Shown here: positions 1 to 5,665 of the stretch, piece by piece
Numbering within the stretch: the first letter of the stretch is position 1
Layout: each line of letters begins with the position of its first letter
NCBI GenBank assembly: GCA_020253895.1
Contig: JADDKG010000344.1
Location: 1-5,665 of the forward strand
Source: Rubrobacter sp.
GTDB taxonomy: Bacteria > Actinomycetota > Rubrobacteria > Rubrobacterales > Rubrobacteraceae
DNA length: 5,665 bases
Direction: 5' to 3'
The notes under the pieces: generated by a model
Seen by the model: only the letters and a program-made list of their open reading frames with translations
Database searches by the model: none
What the model was told of the DNA's origin: nothing
Position numbers and translations under genes: made by a program

Positions 1-640
1 CCCCCGCGAAGCGCAGCCGGTAGCGCGCCGGTCCGGCCACCGCCGTCGCCACCCCGACAGAGACCCCCTGCTCCCTGAGGCCACGCCGCTGCTCGATGTG
101 CACCTCCAGGTGCGCCACAACCCGGCGTAGGGGATCGGGGTCCTCGAGCCGCGGTATGTCTCGGAGCAGCCCCAGAAACTCCTCCCGCGCCTCGAGCGCC
201 GAGACCCCGCCCGCATCCCGCATCCCGTCCAGCCCTTCCTCCCCGAGCCTCCCCGCGAGCTGCCGGGAGCCCAGAGTGCCGGCCCCGAACCTGGGCGCCT
301 CCTCGCCCGCACACACCAGCACGCCGAAACGCCCGTCCAGCTCCCCCGCGGCCTCGACGGCGAGCACGGTCCCCAAAGCGCCGTCGAGGCGACCGCCGTT
401 CGGGACGGTGTCCACGTGGGAGCCGCTGGTGACGAACCGCCCTTCCCCGGGCGGCAGCCCCCACAGGTTCCCGAACCGGTCGAGGCGCGGGGAGAGGCCG
501 GCCTCCTCGACCCAGCCAGCCACGATCCGCATCGCCCGCGCCTCCTCCGGGGAGTAGGCGAGGCGGGTCGCCCCGCCGCGGGGGTCGGAGGCCAGGGCGA
601 AGAGCCGCTCTATGCGGTCTCGCACCCGCTCCAGGCTCAT
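1..640 (-). CDS. M20-family Zn-dependent amidohydrolase (N-carbamoyl-L-amino-acid hydrolase / allantoate amidohydrolase type), N-terminal half
   Basis: Partial: 213 codons read from the ATG at 640 and run off the left edge; relatives are about 400 residues, so roughly the second half is missing. Family members are cytoplasmic two-metal enzymes that hydrolyse N-carbamoyl or ureido compounds, releasing ammonia and CO2. Visible motifs are SGSHVDTVPNGGRLDGALG (residues 72-90, metal ligands His75 and Asp86), GEEAPRFG (112-119, catalytic/metal glutamates 113-114), LGSRQLAG (123-130) and HLEVHIEQ (177-184, metal ligand His181). The start is well fixed: the ATG overlaps the ammonia-lyase stop as ATGA, and GGAG lies 5 nt upstream inside the lyase gene, suggesting translational coupling. 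Two family motifs differ from the usual form: EEAPRF where EEGxRF is common, and HIEQRR where HIEQGP/GR is usual. The family is clear, but the substrate (N-carbamoyl amino acid, allantoate, ureidoglycolate-like) cannot be read from this half. Confidence 0.88.
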   Translation of the reverse strand, partial: MSLERVRDRIERLFALASDPRGGATRLAYSPEEARAMRIVAGWVEEAGLSPRLDRFGNLWGLPPGEGRFVTSGSHVDTVPNGGRLDGALGTVLAVEAAGELDGRFGVLVCAGEEAPRFGAGTLGSRQLAGRLGEEGLDGMRDAGGVSALEAREEFLGLLRDIPRLEDPDPLRRVVAHLEVHIEQRRGLREQGVSVGVATAVAGPARYRLRFAG

Positions 641-2169
641 GCTAGCTCCACCACCTCCCCGGCGGCCCCGGCGAGCGCCCCGGAGAGGACGAGCTCCTCG
701 GCGGCCTTCAGGTGGGCGGCGAGAAAGAGGTCCCTCTCCACAAACGGCACCTCGCGCCGGATGCGCTCCCGCACGGCACCGGTCGCGGGGGCGGGCTCCA
801 GAGGGGAGCGCAGGTCCAGGGCCTGGGCGGCGCAGACCGCCTCGACCGCGAGGATCCGGGCCAGGTTGCGCAGCACCCTGCGGAGCTTCATGCCGGCGCT
901 CCAGCCCATCGAGACGTGATCCTCCTGCATGGCGGAGGTGGGAAGGGAGCCGGTGCTCGCCGGGTTCGCCAGCCGCCGGTTCTCCTCGGCGAGCGAGGCG
1001 GCGGTGTACTGGGCGACCATGAAGCCGGAGTTGGTGCCCGCCCGCGGCACGAGGAAGGGCGGCAGCCCCTGGGAGCGGGCCGGGTCCAGCATCCGGTCGG
1101 TCCTCCGCTCGGCGGCGGCGCCGACCTCCGCGGCGGCTATGGCCAGGAAGTCCAGGGCGAAGGCCAGCGGCTCGCCGTGGAAGTGCCCGCAGCTCTCCAC
1201 CGAGCCGTCCTCCAGGACGAGCGGGTTGTCCGTGGTGGAGGCGAGCTCCCTGCGGGCAACCTCCTCTGCGAAAGCCAGCGTGTCCCGCGCCGCCCCGTAC
1301 ACCTGCGGGGTGCAGCGCAGCGAGTAGGCGTCCTGCACCAGATGCGAGGACTCGCGGTGGGAGGCGACGATGGGGCTTCCCTCCAGGAGGCGGCGGATGT
1401 TGCGGGCGCTCGCGAGCTGGCCGGGGTGGGGCCGGAGGGCGTGCAGCTCCTCCCGGTAGACCCGGTCGGTGCCGAGGAGCGCCTCGATGGACATCGCCGC
1501 CGTCACGTCCGCCGTCTTCAGGAGCACCCGGAGGTCCTCCAGGGCCAGGATCAGGACGGCCAGCATCCCGTCGGTGCCGTTGACGAGGGCGAGCCCCTCC
1601 TTCGCCTCCAGCTCCACCGGCTCCAGCCCGGCCCTCGCGAGGGCGTCGCGGGCGGGGACGGCCTCCCCGTCCTCGAGCGCCCACCCCTCCCCGGCCAGGC
1701 AGAGGGCGGCGTGGGCCAGGGGGGCGAGGTCCCCGCTCGCGCCGAGCGAGCCGTGCTCCGGAACGGCGGGGGTCACGCCGGCGTTGAGCATCGCCACCAG
1801 GGCGTCGAGGAGTTCGGGCCTGACACCGGAGTACCCCATGGCGAGGGTCTTGGCCCGTATCAGCACCATCGCCCGCACCACCTCGGGCTCCACGAACGGC
1901 CCCATGCCCGCGGCGTGGCTGCGCAGGATGGCGTGCTGCAGCTCGCGGCGCTCGCCGGGTGGTATCCGGACGGTCGCCAGCGCGCCAAAGCCGGTGGTGA
2001 CCCCGTAGACCGCCTCCTCCGAGCCGGCTATCCGCTCGACGTGGGCGCGGAAGGCGCGCACCCGCTCGCGGGTCTCCGGGCTTACGGCGACGCGCGCCCC
2101 CCGGCGGGCCACCGCCACCACCTCCCCGAAACCAAGCTCGTCTACCTGCACTCCGCTCGTCGCCACCAC
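637..2169 (-). CDS. hutH: Histidine ammonia-lyase (histidase)
   Basis: 510 residues, the usual length. The enzyme removes ammonia from L-histidine to give trans-urocanate, the first step of histidine catabolism, in the cytoplasm. The Ala-Ser-Gly triad that cyclises to the MIO electrophile is at 144-146 in GSLGASGDLAPLAH. By alignment from memory to Pseudomonas putida histidase, all key pocket residues are kept: Tyr55 (YGVTTGFG), Ser84-His85 (RSHAAG; the His marks histidases against Phe/Leu in plant-type lyases), Asn197 (NGT), Gln279/Tyr282/Arg285 (QDAYSLR), Phe330 (FHGEP) and Glu416 (QEDHVSMG). The VYGVTTGFGALA form resembles Streptomyces histidases. The start is uncertain: GTG at 2169 is followed directly by a second GTG, another in-frame GTG lies at codon 7, and none has a strong Shine-Dalgarno. 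It starts 26 nt after the symporter stop and overlaps the amidohydrolase start. A tyrosine aminomutase or other MIO enzyme also carrying the His is the less likely alternative. Confidence 0.93.
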   Translation of the reverse strand: MVATSGVQVDELGFGEVVAVARRGARVAVSPETRERVRAFRAHVERIAGSEEAVYGVTTGFGALATVRIPPGERRELQHAILRSHAAGMGPFVEPEVVRAMVLIRAKTLAMGYSGVRPELLDALVAMLNAGVTPAVPEHGSLGASGDLAPLAHAALCLAGEGWALEDGEAVPARDALARAGLEPVELEAKEGLALVNGTDGMLAVLILALEDLRVLLKTADVTAAMSIEALLGTDRVYREELHALRPHPGQLASARNIRRLLEGSPIVASHRESSHLVQDAYSLRCTPQVYGAARDTLAFAEEVARRELASTTDNPLVLEDGSVESCGHFHGEPLAFALDFLAIAAAEVGAAAERRTDRMLDPARSQGLPPFLVPRAGTNSGFMVAQYTAASLAEENRRLANPASTGSLPTSAMQEDHVSMGWSAGMKLRRVLRNLARILAVEAVCAAQALDLRSPLEPAPATGAVRERIRREVPFVERDLFLAAHLKAAEELVLSGALAGAAGEVVELA

Positions 2170-2195
2170 CCTATTATCTCAGGGGTATAGCAAGA

Positions 2196-3644
2196 TCAGG
2201 CCGGCTCCCGGACGCTCTCTTGACGCGCGACGGCCGGTTCCCTCATCCGCTGCTCCCACGCCTGCAGCCTCTCGGAGGAGGGGGGTGGCGTAAGGAGGCT
2301 AACCACAACGAAGGCAAGGAGGCTTGCCAGCAGCCCGAAGATGATAGCGGCGTTGGAGTGTATTCCCTGAACGAAGATAAACGCCAAGGATACCCCGCTA
2401 CCTGCAGCTATGGCGGCCAGGGCGCCAGCCCCGGTCGCCCGCCGCCAGTACAGGGCCCCGACGATGGGCACGAAGGTCGCGCTCACCAGCAGGGCGAAGG
2501 CCACCGAGAGCGCACCGACCACATCACCCACGATAATCGCGAGCACCAGGGCCGCTCCGCCCACCAGCAGCATAATGATGCGGTTCAGAGCGACGCCGGC
2601 GATCTCCCTGCCGGCGAAGAAGTGGGCGTACACACCGTTGGCGAGCACGGTGGAAGCGGCCATGAGGCAGGCGCTGGCGGTGGACATGATCGCGGCCAAC
2701 GCCGCCGCGAGCACCAGCCCCCTGACGCCTACCGGCAGAAGCGTGGTCGCGACCTGCGCGAAGGCGTTGTCCGGGTTGGCCAGGTCCGGCAGTATGACCC
2801 GTGCGGCACAACCCACGAGCGCCCCGGCGAGGGCATAGGCAACGCAGTAGACCCCGGTAAGCAGCCCTCCCCACCGGGCAACGCTGCCGCTCCGCGCCGT
2901 GAAGACCCGCTGCCAGGTCTCCTGGCCGATCATGATCCCGAGGAAGAAGGAGAGGAAGTAGGCGAGGATGGTCTGGCCCCCGATCGCCGTTATGTCGAAG
3001 TAGGAGCTGGGGAGCTCCTGCCGTAGGCTCCCGATTCCGCCCGCCTCGAAGACCGCAAGCGGCAGCAGCAAAAAGAAGATGCCTGCGGTCATCACCACAA
3101 ACTGGATGATATCCGTAAGCGTTATGGACCACATACCCCCGGCCACCGAGTAGAGCAGCACGGTGCCTCCTGCGACCACGATGGCGACGGTCGGCGAGAG
3201 ACCAAGGACCACGTTGAAGAGCGTGCCTATGGCCAGGATCTGGGTGACCACGACCATAACCTCGTAGACGCCCATGACGAGCGCTCCGAACAGCCCCGCC
3301 GAAGGCCGGTAGCGGAGCTCCAGAACGTCGGAGAAGCTTATGATGCCCAAGTTGGCGAGCCTGCTCGAGAACAGCAGGCTCAGCGCCGCAGCGCCAAGCC
3401 CGATCATGGCCGCCAGCCACATCCCCGAGATGCCGAACTGGTAGCCAAGCGCCACCCCACCGACCGTCGAGGCCCCGCCCAGGGTAGTTGCGCTCAGGGT
3501 CCCGAAGTACATTATGGGCCCCAACCTCCTCCCGGCGACGAGGAACTCGTCTGCAGTCTTCGCCCGCCGGTACCCCAGGTATCCCGCGGCGAGCATGAGC
3601 ACAAAGTAAGCCGCTATTATCAAGTAATCTATCGCACTATCCAC
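2196..3644 (-). CDS. Sodium:solute symporter (SSS family, PutP/PanF-like)
   Basis: 482 residues of very hydrophobic protein with about 13 likely membrane helices (roughly 5-23, 43-68, 73-93, 117-142, 152-170, 176-197, 221-241, 260-285, 306-334, 353-372, 375-398, 402-425, 430-451) and a charged cytoplasmic tail, as expected for this inner-membrane LeuT-fold family (about 480-550 residues). Family signs are the N-terminal DYLIIAAYF helix, the ADEFLVAGRRLG segment (31-42), GQETWQRVF (240-248) and MSTASACLMAAS (320-331), which corresponds to the MSTADS helix whose Ser-Thr pair (321-322) helps bind sodium. The usual Asp of MSTADS is replaced here by Ser. The GTG start is set by a strong GGAGGAG 7 nt upstream. 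It sits between the regulator remnant (33 nt) and histidase (26 nt) in one apparent operon, so histidine or a related nitrogen compound is a reasonable substrate guess, but the sequence does not show it. Its base composition looks less GC-rich than its neighbours. Confidence 0.92.
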   Translation of the reverse strand: MDSAIDYLIIAAYFVLMLAAGYLGYRRAKTADEFLVAGRRLGPIMYFGTLSATTLGGASTVGGVALGYQFGISGMWLAAMIGLGAAALSLLFSSRLANLGIISFSDVLELRYRPSAGLFGALVMGVYEVMVVVTQILAIGTLFNVVLGLSPTVAIVVAGGTVLLYSVAGGMWSITLTDIIQFVVMTAGIFFLLLPLAVFEAGGIGSLRQELPSSYFDITAIGGQTILAYFLSFFLGIMIGQETWQRVFTARSGSVARWGGLLTGVYCVAYALAGALVGCAARVILPDLANPDNAFAQVATTLLPVGVRGLVLAAALAAIMSTASACLMAASTVLANGVYAHFFAGREIAGVALNRIIMLLVGGAALVLAIIVGDVVGALSVAFALLVSATFVPIVGALYWRRATGAGALAAIAAGSGVSLAFIFVQGIHSNAAIIFGLLASLLAFVVVSLLTPPPSSERLQAWEQRMREPAVARQESVREPA

Positions 3645-3651
3645 CTCTCAA

Positions 3652-3658
3652 CTCCTCC
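3652..3658 (-). promoter_or_regulatory. Strong Shine-Dalgarno fixing the symporter GTG start
   Basis: On the minus strand GGAGGAG is followed by a 7-nt spacer (TTGAGAG) and then GTG at 3644. This supports the GTG start, which places the conserved first membrane helix a few residues from the N-terminus. Confidence 0.75.
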
Positions 3659-3677
3659 GGCCTCGTCCCGCTTCTCC

Positions 3678-4142
3678 TCATCCCGTCTCGAAGAACCCCA
3701 GCCTCGCCGCCCGCTGCTCGAACTCCTCCAGCCGCTCTTGCGCCCTCTTGGGCGCAGCGTCGGAGAGCGCCTCGAGCAGCACCCCGGCGAGCACCATCGC
3801 CGCAGCCTGCGAGTCGAAGACGAGCCGGGTGCCGACCTCGGCGGGCAGCACCATGTCGCTCGCCTCCCTCACCCTCTCCGCCGCCCGGTCGGTGACCGTC
3901 GCCACCCTCAGCCCGAGCGACCGGGCGTAGGACATGGCCTGAAGCGTCTCCCGCGGGTGACGGGGCAGCAGGAAGCACAAAACCCACTCACCCCCTGCCC
4001 CCCGCGCCTGCGCGAGGGCGTCGAGGACCGTGCTGCCGCCATCGGTCAGAACCCGGACGTCCGGGTGGATCTTCCTGGCAAAGTACCCGAAGTACTCCGC
4101 GAGCGGCGCAGAGACCCGCAGCCCTATCACGCACAGGGGCTC
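3678..4142 (-). pseudogene. RpiR/MurR-family regulator remnant: SIS domain only, DNA-binding half missing
   Basis: About 150 residues ending at the TGA at 3678 match the C-terminal SIS domain of RpiR-type regulators, which bind a sugar phosphate or other effector. The match begins with CVIGLRVSAPLAEYFGYFA and continues through WVLCFLLPRHPRETLQ, the strand VATVTD, SDMVLP and LVFDSQAAAMVLAG. Full-length members are about 280 residues with an N-terminal HTH_6 domain. Upstream of the VIGLR strand the frame stays open for over 1 kb, but only as antisense of the dioxygenase-like tail and the flavoprotein. No helix-turn-helix is found in any minus frame. A possible residual start is GTG at 4130, with GGAG at 4140-4143 nine nt upstream, giving a 150-residue SIS-only protein, so some product may still be made. 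Its 33-nt spacing to the symporter suggests it was the operon's own regulator. The family call is good; whether it is dead or a small functional protein is open. Confidence 0.72.
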
Positions 4143-4246
4143 CGAACTGGGTGGAGGGCCCGAACACCCTGGCGGTCTTTGTCCGCGGCCCGGAGGGCGT
4201 GAGCGTGGAGTACGTGGAGCACAAGCCCACCTTCTCGCTGGTCTAG
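4142..4246 (+). pseudogene. C-terminal remnant of an extradiol dioxygenase / VOC-fold protein
   Basis: A plus-strand reading of 34 codons ends at TAG (4244-4246). It contains GPNTLAVFVRGPEGVSVEYV, matching the closing strands of catechol 2,3-dioxygenase-like VOC proteins (pattern GPGNxLFxYFxDPDGxxxEY), where the Glu before the Tyr is the last metal ligand. Nothing upstream can supply the rest, because the plus strand to the left is antisense of the RpiR SIS domain. It therefore looks like the 3' end of a gene cut off at about 4131-4160. The flavoprotein starts 16 nt after its stop, so the lost gene was probably the upstream member of that operon. The fragment is short, so the family call rests on one motif and is tentative. 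Confidence 0.5.
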
Positions 4247-4250
4247 GGAG
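4246..4250 (+). promoter_or_regulatory. Probable Shine-Dalgarno of the flavoprotein gene
   Basis: GGGAG begins in the last base of the dioxygenase remnant's TAG and lies 12 nt before the ATG at 4263. The spacing is long, but no better site lies between it and the ATG, and the GGGLGG dinucleotide fold begins at residue 7, which agrees with this start. Confidence 0.45.
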
Positions 4251-4262
4251 CCTCTCTTCCGG

Positions 4263-5582
4263 ATGAGGCTCCTGGTTGCCGGCGGGGGGCTCGGCGGGCT
4301 GGTCGCCGCCGTGCGGGCTCTCGAGCTGGGGGCCGCGGTCACCGTTCTGGAGAAGGGAGACCGTCCCGGGGGTTCCTTCCTCTACTCCAGCGGCTACGTC
4401 TGGGCCTACAGGGACCTGCCGACCTTCCGCCGGGAGGCCCCGGGCGGGGACCCGGCCCTCCAGGCGCTCGTGCTCGACCGGCTGGAGGACGCCCTCCTCT
4501 GGCTGGAATCGAGGGGAGGGGTGCTCCTCTCCCGGGAGACCGGGAACCCCCTGACCTTCGGGGCCCGCTTCGACCCGGAGCCTACCGCCGCCGCCCTCGC
4601 CGGCCGGTTGGAGATGGGCGGTGGTAGGCTGCTCCTGCGTCATGCCCTGCGGGGTCTCCTGCGCGACGGGCGGGTCCGGGGGGCCTTGGTGGAGCGGGAG
4701 GACGGGCGGGGCGAGGAGGAGGCCGACGCCGTCGTCCTCGCCACCGGCGGGTTCGCCGCCAACCCCGAGCTCGTCCGCAAGCACATAATCCGGGGTCCGG
4801 GGCGGCTGCTCCTGCGGGCCCACCCGTGGAGCACCGGCGACGGGTTCCTCGCCGCGCTGGAGGCCGGGGCCCGGACCGGGCCGGGCCTCGGCGAGTTCTA
4901 CGGCCGCAACCTCCCTGCCCCCCCTGCCCGCTTCGGGCCCAAGCTCTTCGTCGAGGTCTCCCAGCTCTACGGGCGCTACGCGGTCGCGGTGAACCTGGAG
5001 GGGGTGCGCTACGCCGACGAGGCCGCCGACTGGTCGGAGACCGCGCTGGTCCAGGCGACCGCCCGCCAGCCCCGCCAGCGGGCCTGGTACCTGCTGGACG
5101 CCGCGGGCCTGCGGCGGCGGGTCCGGGAGAGGAGCGTGGAGGAGATGGTCGAGGCCGCCCGGAGGGTCGGGGGCACCGTCCTGCGGGCTCCGAGCCTCGA
5201 GGAGCTCGCCCGGCTCCTCGGGGAGCGCGGGGTCCCCGAGGGGCGGCTGCTGCGGACGCTGCGCGGGTACAACGCGGCGGTGGAGGCGGGACGGGCGGAG
5301 GAGCTCCGGCCCCCGCGCAGCGGCGAGGCGCCCGTGCTCCGGGAACCGCCCTTCACTGCTGTCGAGGTCGCCCCGGCCATAACCCACACCATAGGAGGGC
5401 TCGCCGTGGATGTGGGGGGACGGGTCCTGCGGGAGGATGGCAGGCCCGTCGGGGGACTCTACGCCGCAGGGGTCGAGGCCGGGGGGCTGGCGGCCGGTGG
5501 CTACGCCAGCGGGCTCGCCGCCGCGCTCGTCCTCGGCCTGGTGAGCGCCGAGACCGCCGTGGGGGAGGCGACCTCTCTCTAG
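4263..5582 (+). CDS. FAD-dependent dehydrogenase, TcuA/fumarate-reductase flavoprotein family (FAD_binding_2)
   Basis: 439 residues, complete. The N-terminal Rossmann motif VAGGGLGGLVAA (5-16) with Glu30 at the end of strand 2 binds the FAD ADP moiety, and DRPGGS (33-38) follows. Further family marks are VLATGGFAANPEL (158-170), GVRYADEAADWSE (247-259), AITHTIGGLAVD (372-383) and GLYAAGVEAGG (398-408) near the C-terminus. The DEAADW...WYLLDA pattern and the xITxTxGGL form resemble tricarballylate dehydrogenase (TcuA) and related flavoproteins that oxidise or reduce C-C bonds next to carboxylates or ketones. The TTR-type arginine segment of true fumarate reductases after the DE motif is not seen. 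Compared with TcuA (about 465 residues) it is slightly short and has no signal peptide, so it is likely cytoplasmic. It is transcribed away from the regulator remnant, 16 nt behind the dioxygenase tail. The family is secure; the substrate is unknown. A steroid or aromatic-pathway dehydrogenase is possible given the dioxygenase neighbour. Confidence 0.85.
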   Translation: MRLLVAGGGLGGLVAAVRALELGAAVTVLEKGDRPGGSFLYSSGYVWAYRDLPTFRREAPGGDPALQALVLDRLEDALLWLESRGGVLLSRETGNPLTFGARFDPEPTAAALAGRLEMGGGRLLLRHALRGLLRDGRVRGALVEREDGRGEEEADAVVLATGGFAANPELVRKHIIRGPGRLLLRAHPWSTGDGFLAALEAGARTGPGLGEFYGRNLPAPPARFGPKLFVEVSQLYGRYAVAVNLEGVRYADEAADWSETALVQATARQPRQRAWYLLDAAGLRRRVRERSVEEMVEAARRVGGTVLRAPSLEELARLLGERGVPEGRLLRTLRGYNAAVEAGRAEELRPPRSGEAPVLREPPFTAVEVAPAITHTIGGLAVDVGGRVLREDGRPVGGLYAAGVEAGGLAAGGYASGLAAALVLGLVSAETAVGEATSL

Positions 5583-5665
5583 AGGGGGGCGGTCTCCTCC
5601 GCGAGACGGTCCACCACGCTCTTCAGCGATCCCTCCTTGGCCAAGATGGCCCGCTGGCGCTCCGA
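5579..5665 (-). CDS. C-terminal 28 codons of an unidentified minus-strand gene
   Basis: Reading leftwards from the window edge, one frame gives 28 codons, beginning SERQRAILAKEG and closing ETAPL, then TAG. Twenty-six of the 28 codons end in G or C and the peptide is a plausible amphipathic, charged helix, which supports real coding. The gene converges on the flavoprotein gene, and the two stop codons share the CTAG at 5579-5582. I do not recognise the family from this tail, and most of the gene lies outside the window. Confidence 0.6.
   Translation of the reverse strand, partial: SERQRAILAKEGSLKSVVDRLAEETAPL

Noticed and set aside
637..640. ATGA overlap between histidase and the amidohydrolase as a notable finding.
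   Set aside because: Common in operons of high-GC bacteria; used only as evidence for the start site.
712..2190. 492-codon plus-strand frame opposite histidase.
   Set aside because: It is antisense to a gene with every active-site motif intact, and its translation is Gly/Arg/His-rich with no recognisable fold.
2170..2195. Possible -10 element (GATAAT on the minus strand) between symporter and histidase.
   Set aside because: No -35 at a suitable distance; a 26-nt gap in a co-directional cluster is better explained as an operon junction.
4143..5387. Long open minus-strand frame continuing from the SIS domain across the flavoprotein gene.
   Set aside because: Beyond the SIS domain it is Pro/Gly/Arg-rich low-complexity antisense with no domain. 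The plus strand there encodes a clear FAD protein. High GC leaves antisense frames open.
4263..5582. Flavoprotein as a urocanate reductase (UrdA-like) working with histidase.
   Set aside because: UrdA belongs to the same broad family, but this protein is closer in motif form to TcuA, lacks an FMN-binding domain and signal peptide, and lies across a breakpoint on the other strand. Adjacency to histidase is therefore not evidence of shared function.
5572..5589. Stem around the CTAG stop as a rho-independent terminator.
   Set aside because: It depends on two G-U pairs, works on one strand only, and no U tract follows.

Overview
The window is very GC-rich, uses GTG as well as ATG starts, and has strongly G/C-ending codons. 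This points to a high-GC actinobacterium. A Rubrobacter-like lineage is my guess, from base composition and the actinobacterial look of the ammonia-lyase; no marker gene confirms it.

Left two-thirds (1-4143, minus strand). Four genes lie tightly in line and look like one catabolic operon. In transcription order they are: the SIS (sugar/effector-binding) end of an RpiR/MurR-type regulator; a sodium:solute symporter; a histidine ammonia-lyase; and an M20-family amidohydrolase of the N-carbamoyl-amino-acid/allantoate type, which runs off the left edge. Gaps are 33 nt, 26 nt and a start/stop ATGA overlap. The simplest reading is sodium-driven uptake of an amino acid or related nitrogen compound, deamination of histidine to urocanate, and release of ammonia from a carbamoyl or ureido intermediate. 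The substrates of the transporter and the amidohydrolase are inferred from context only.

Centre (about 4130-4260). This is the most unusual part. The minus-strand regulator stops abruptly where its helix-turn-helix half should begin. Immediately beside it, on the plus strand, are the last 34 codons of what looks like an extradiol dioxygenase/VOC-fold protein that has lost its front. Two unrelated genes lacking their 5' ends thus face away from one join, as expected at a deletion, inversion or assembly breakpoint. No insertion sequence or repeat is visible at the join.

Right third (4142-5665). The dioxygenase-like tail is followed 16 nt later by an intact FAD-dependent dehydrogenase resembling the tricarballylate dehydrogenase (TcuA)/fumarate reductase flavoprotein family, on the plus strand. 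It converges with a minus-strand gene of which only the last 28 codons are in view. The two stop codons are interlocked in a single CTAG.

There is no gene-free stretch above 300 bases. I see no RNA gene, CRISPR array, insertion sequence or convincing promoter.
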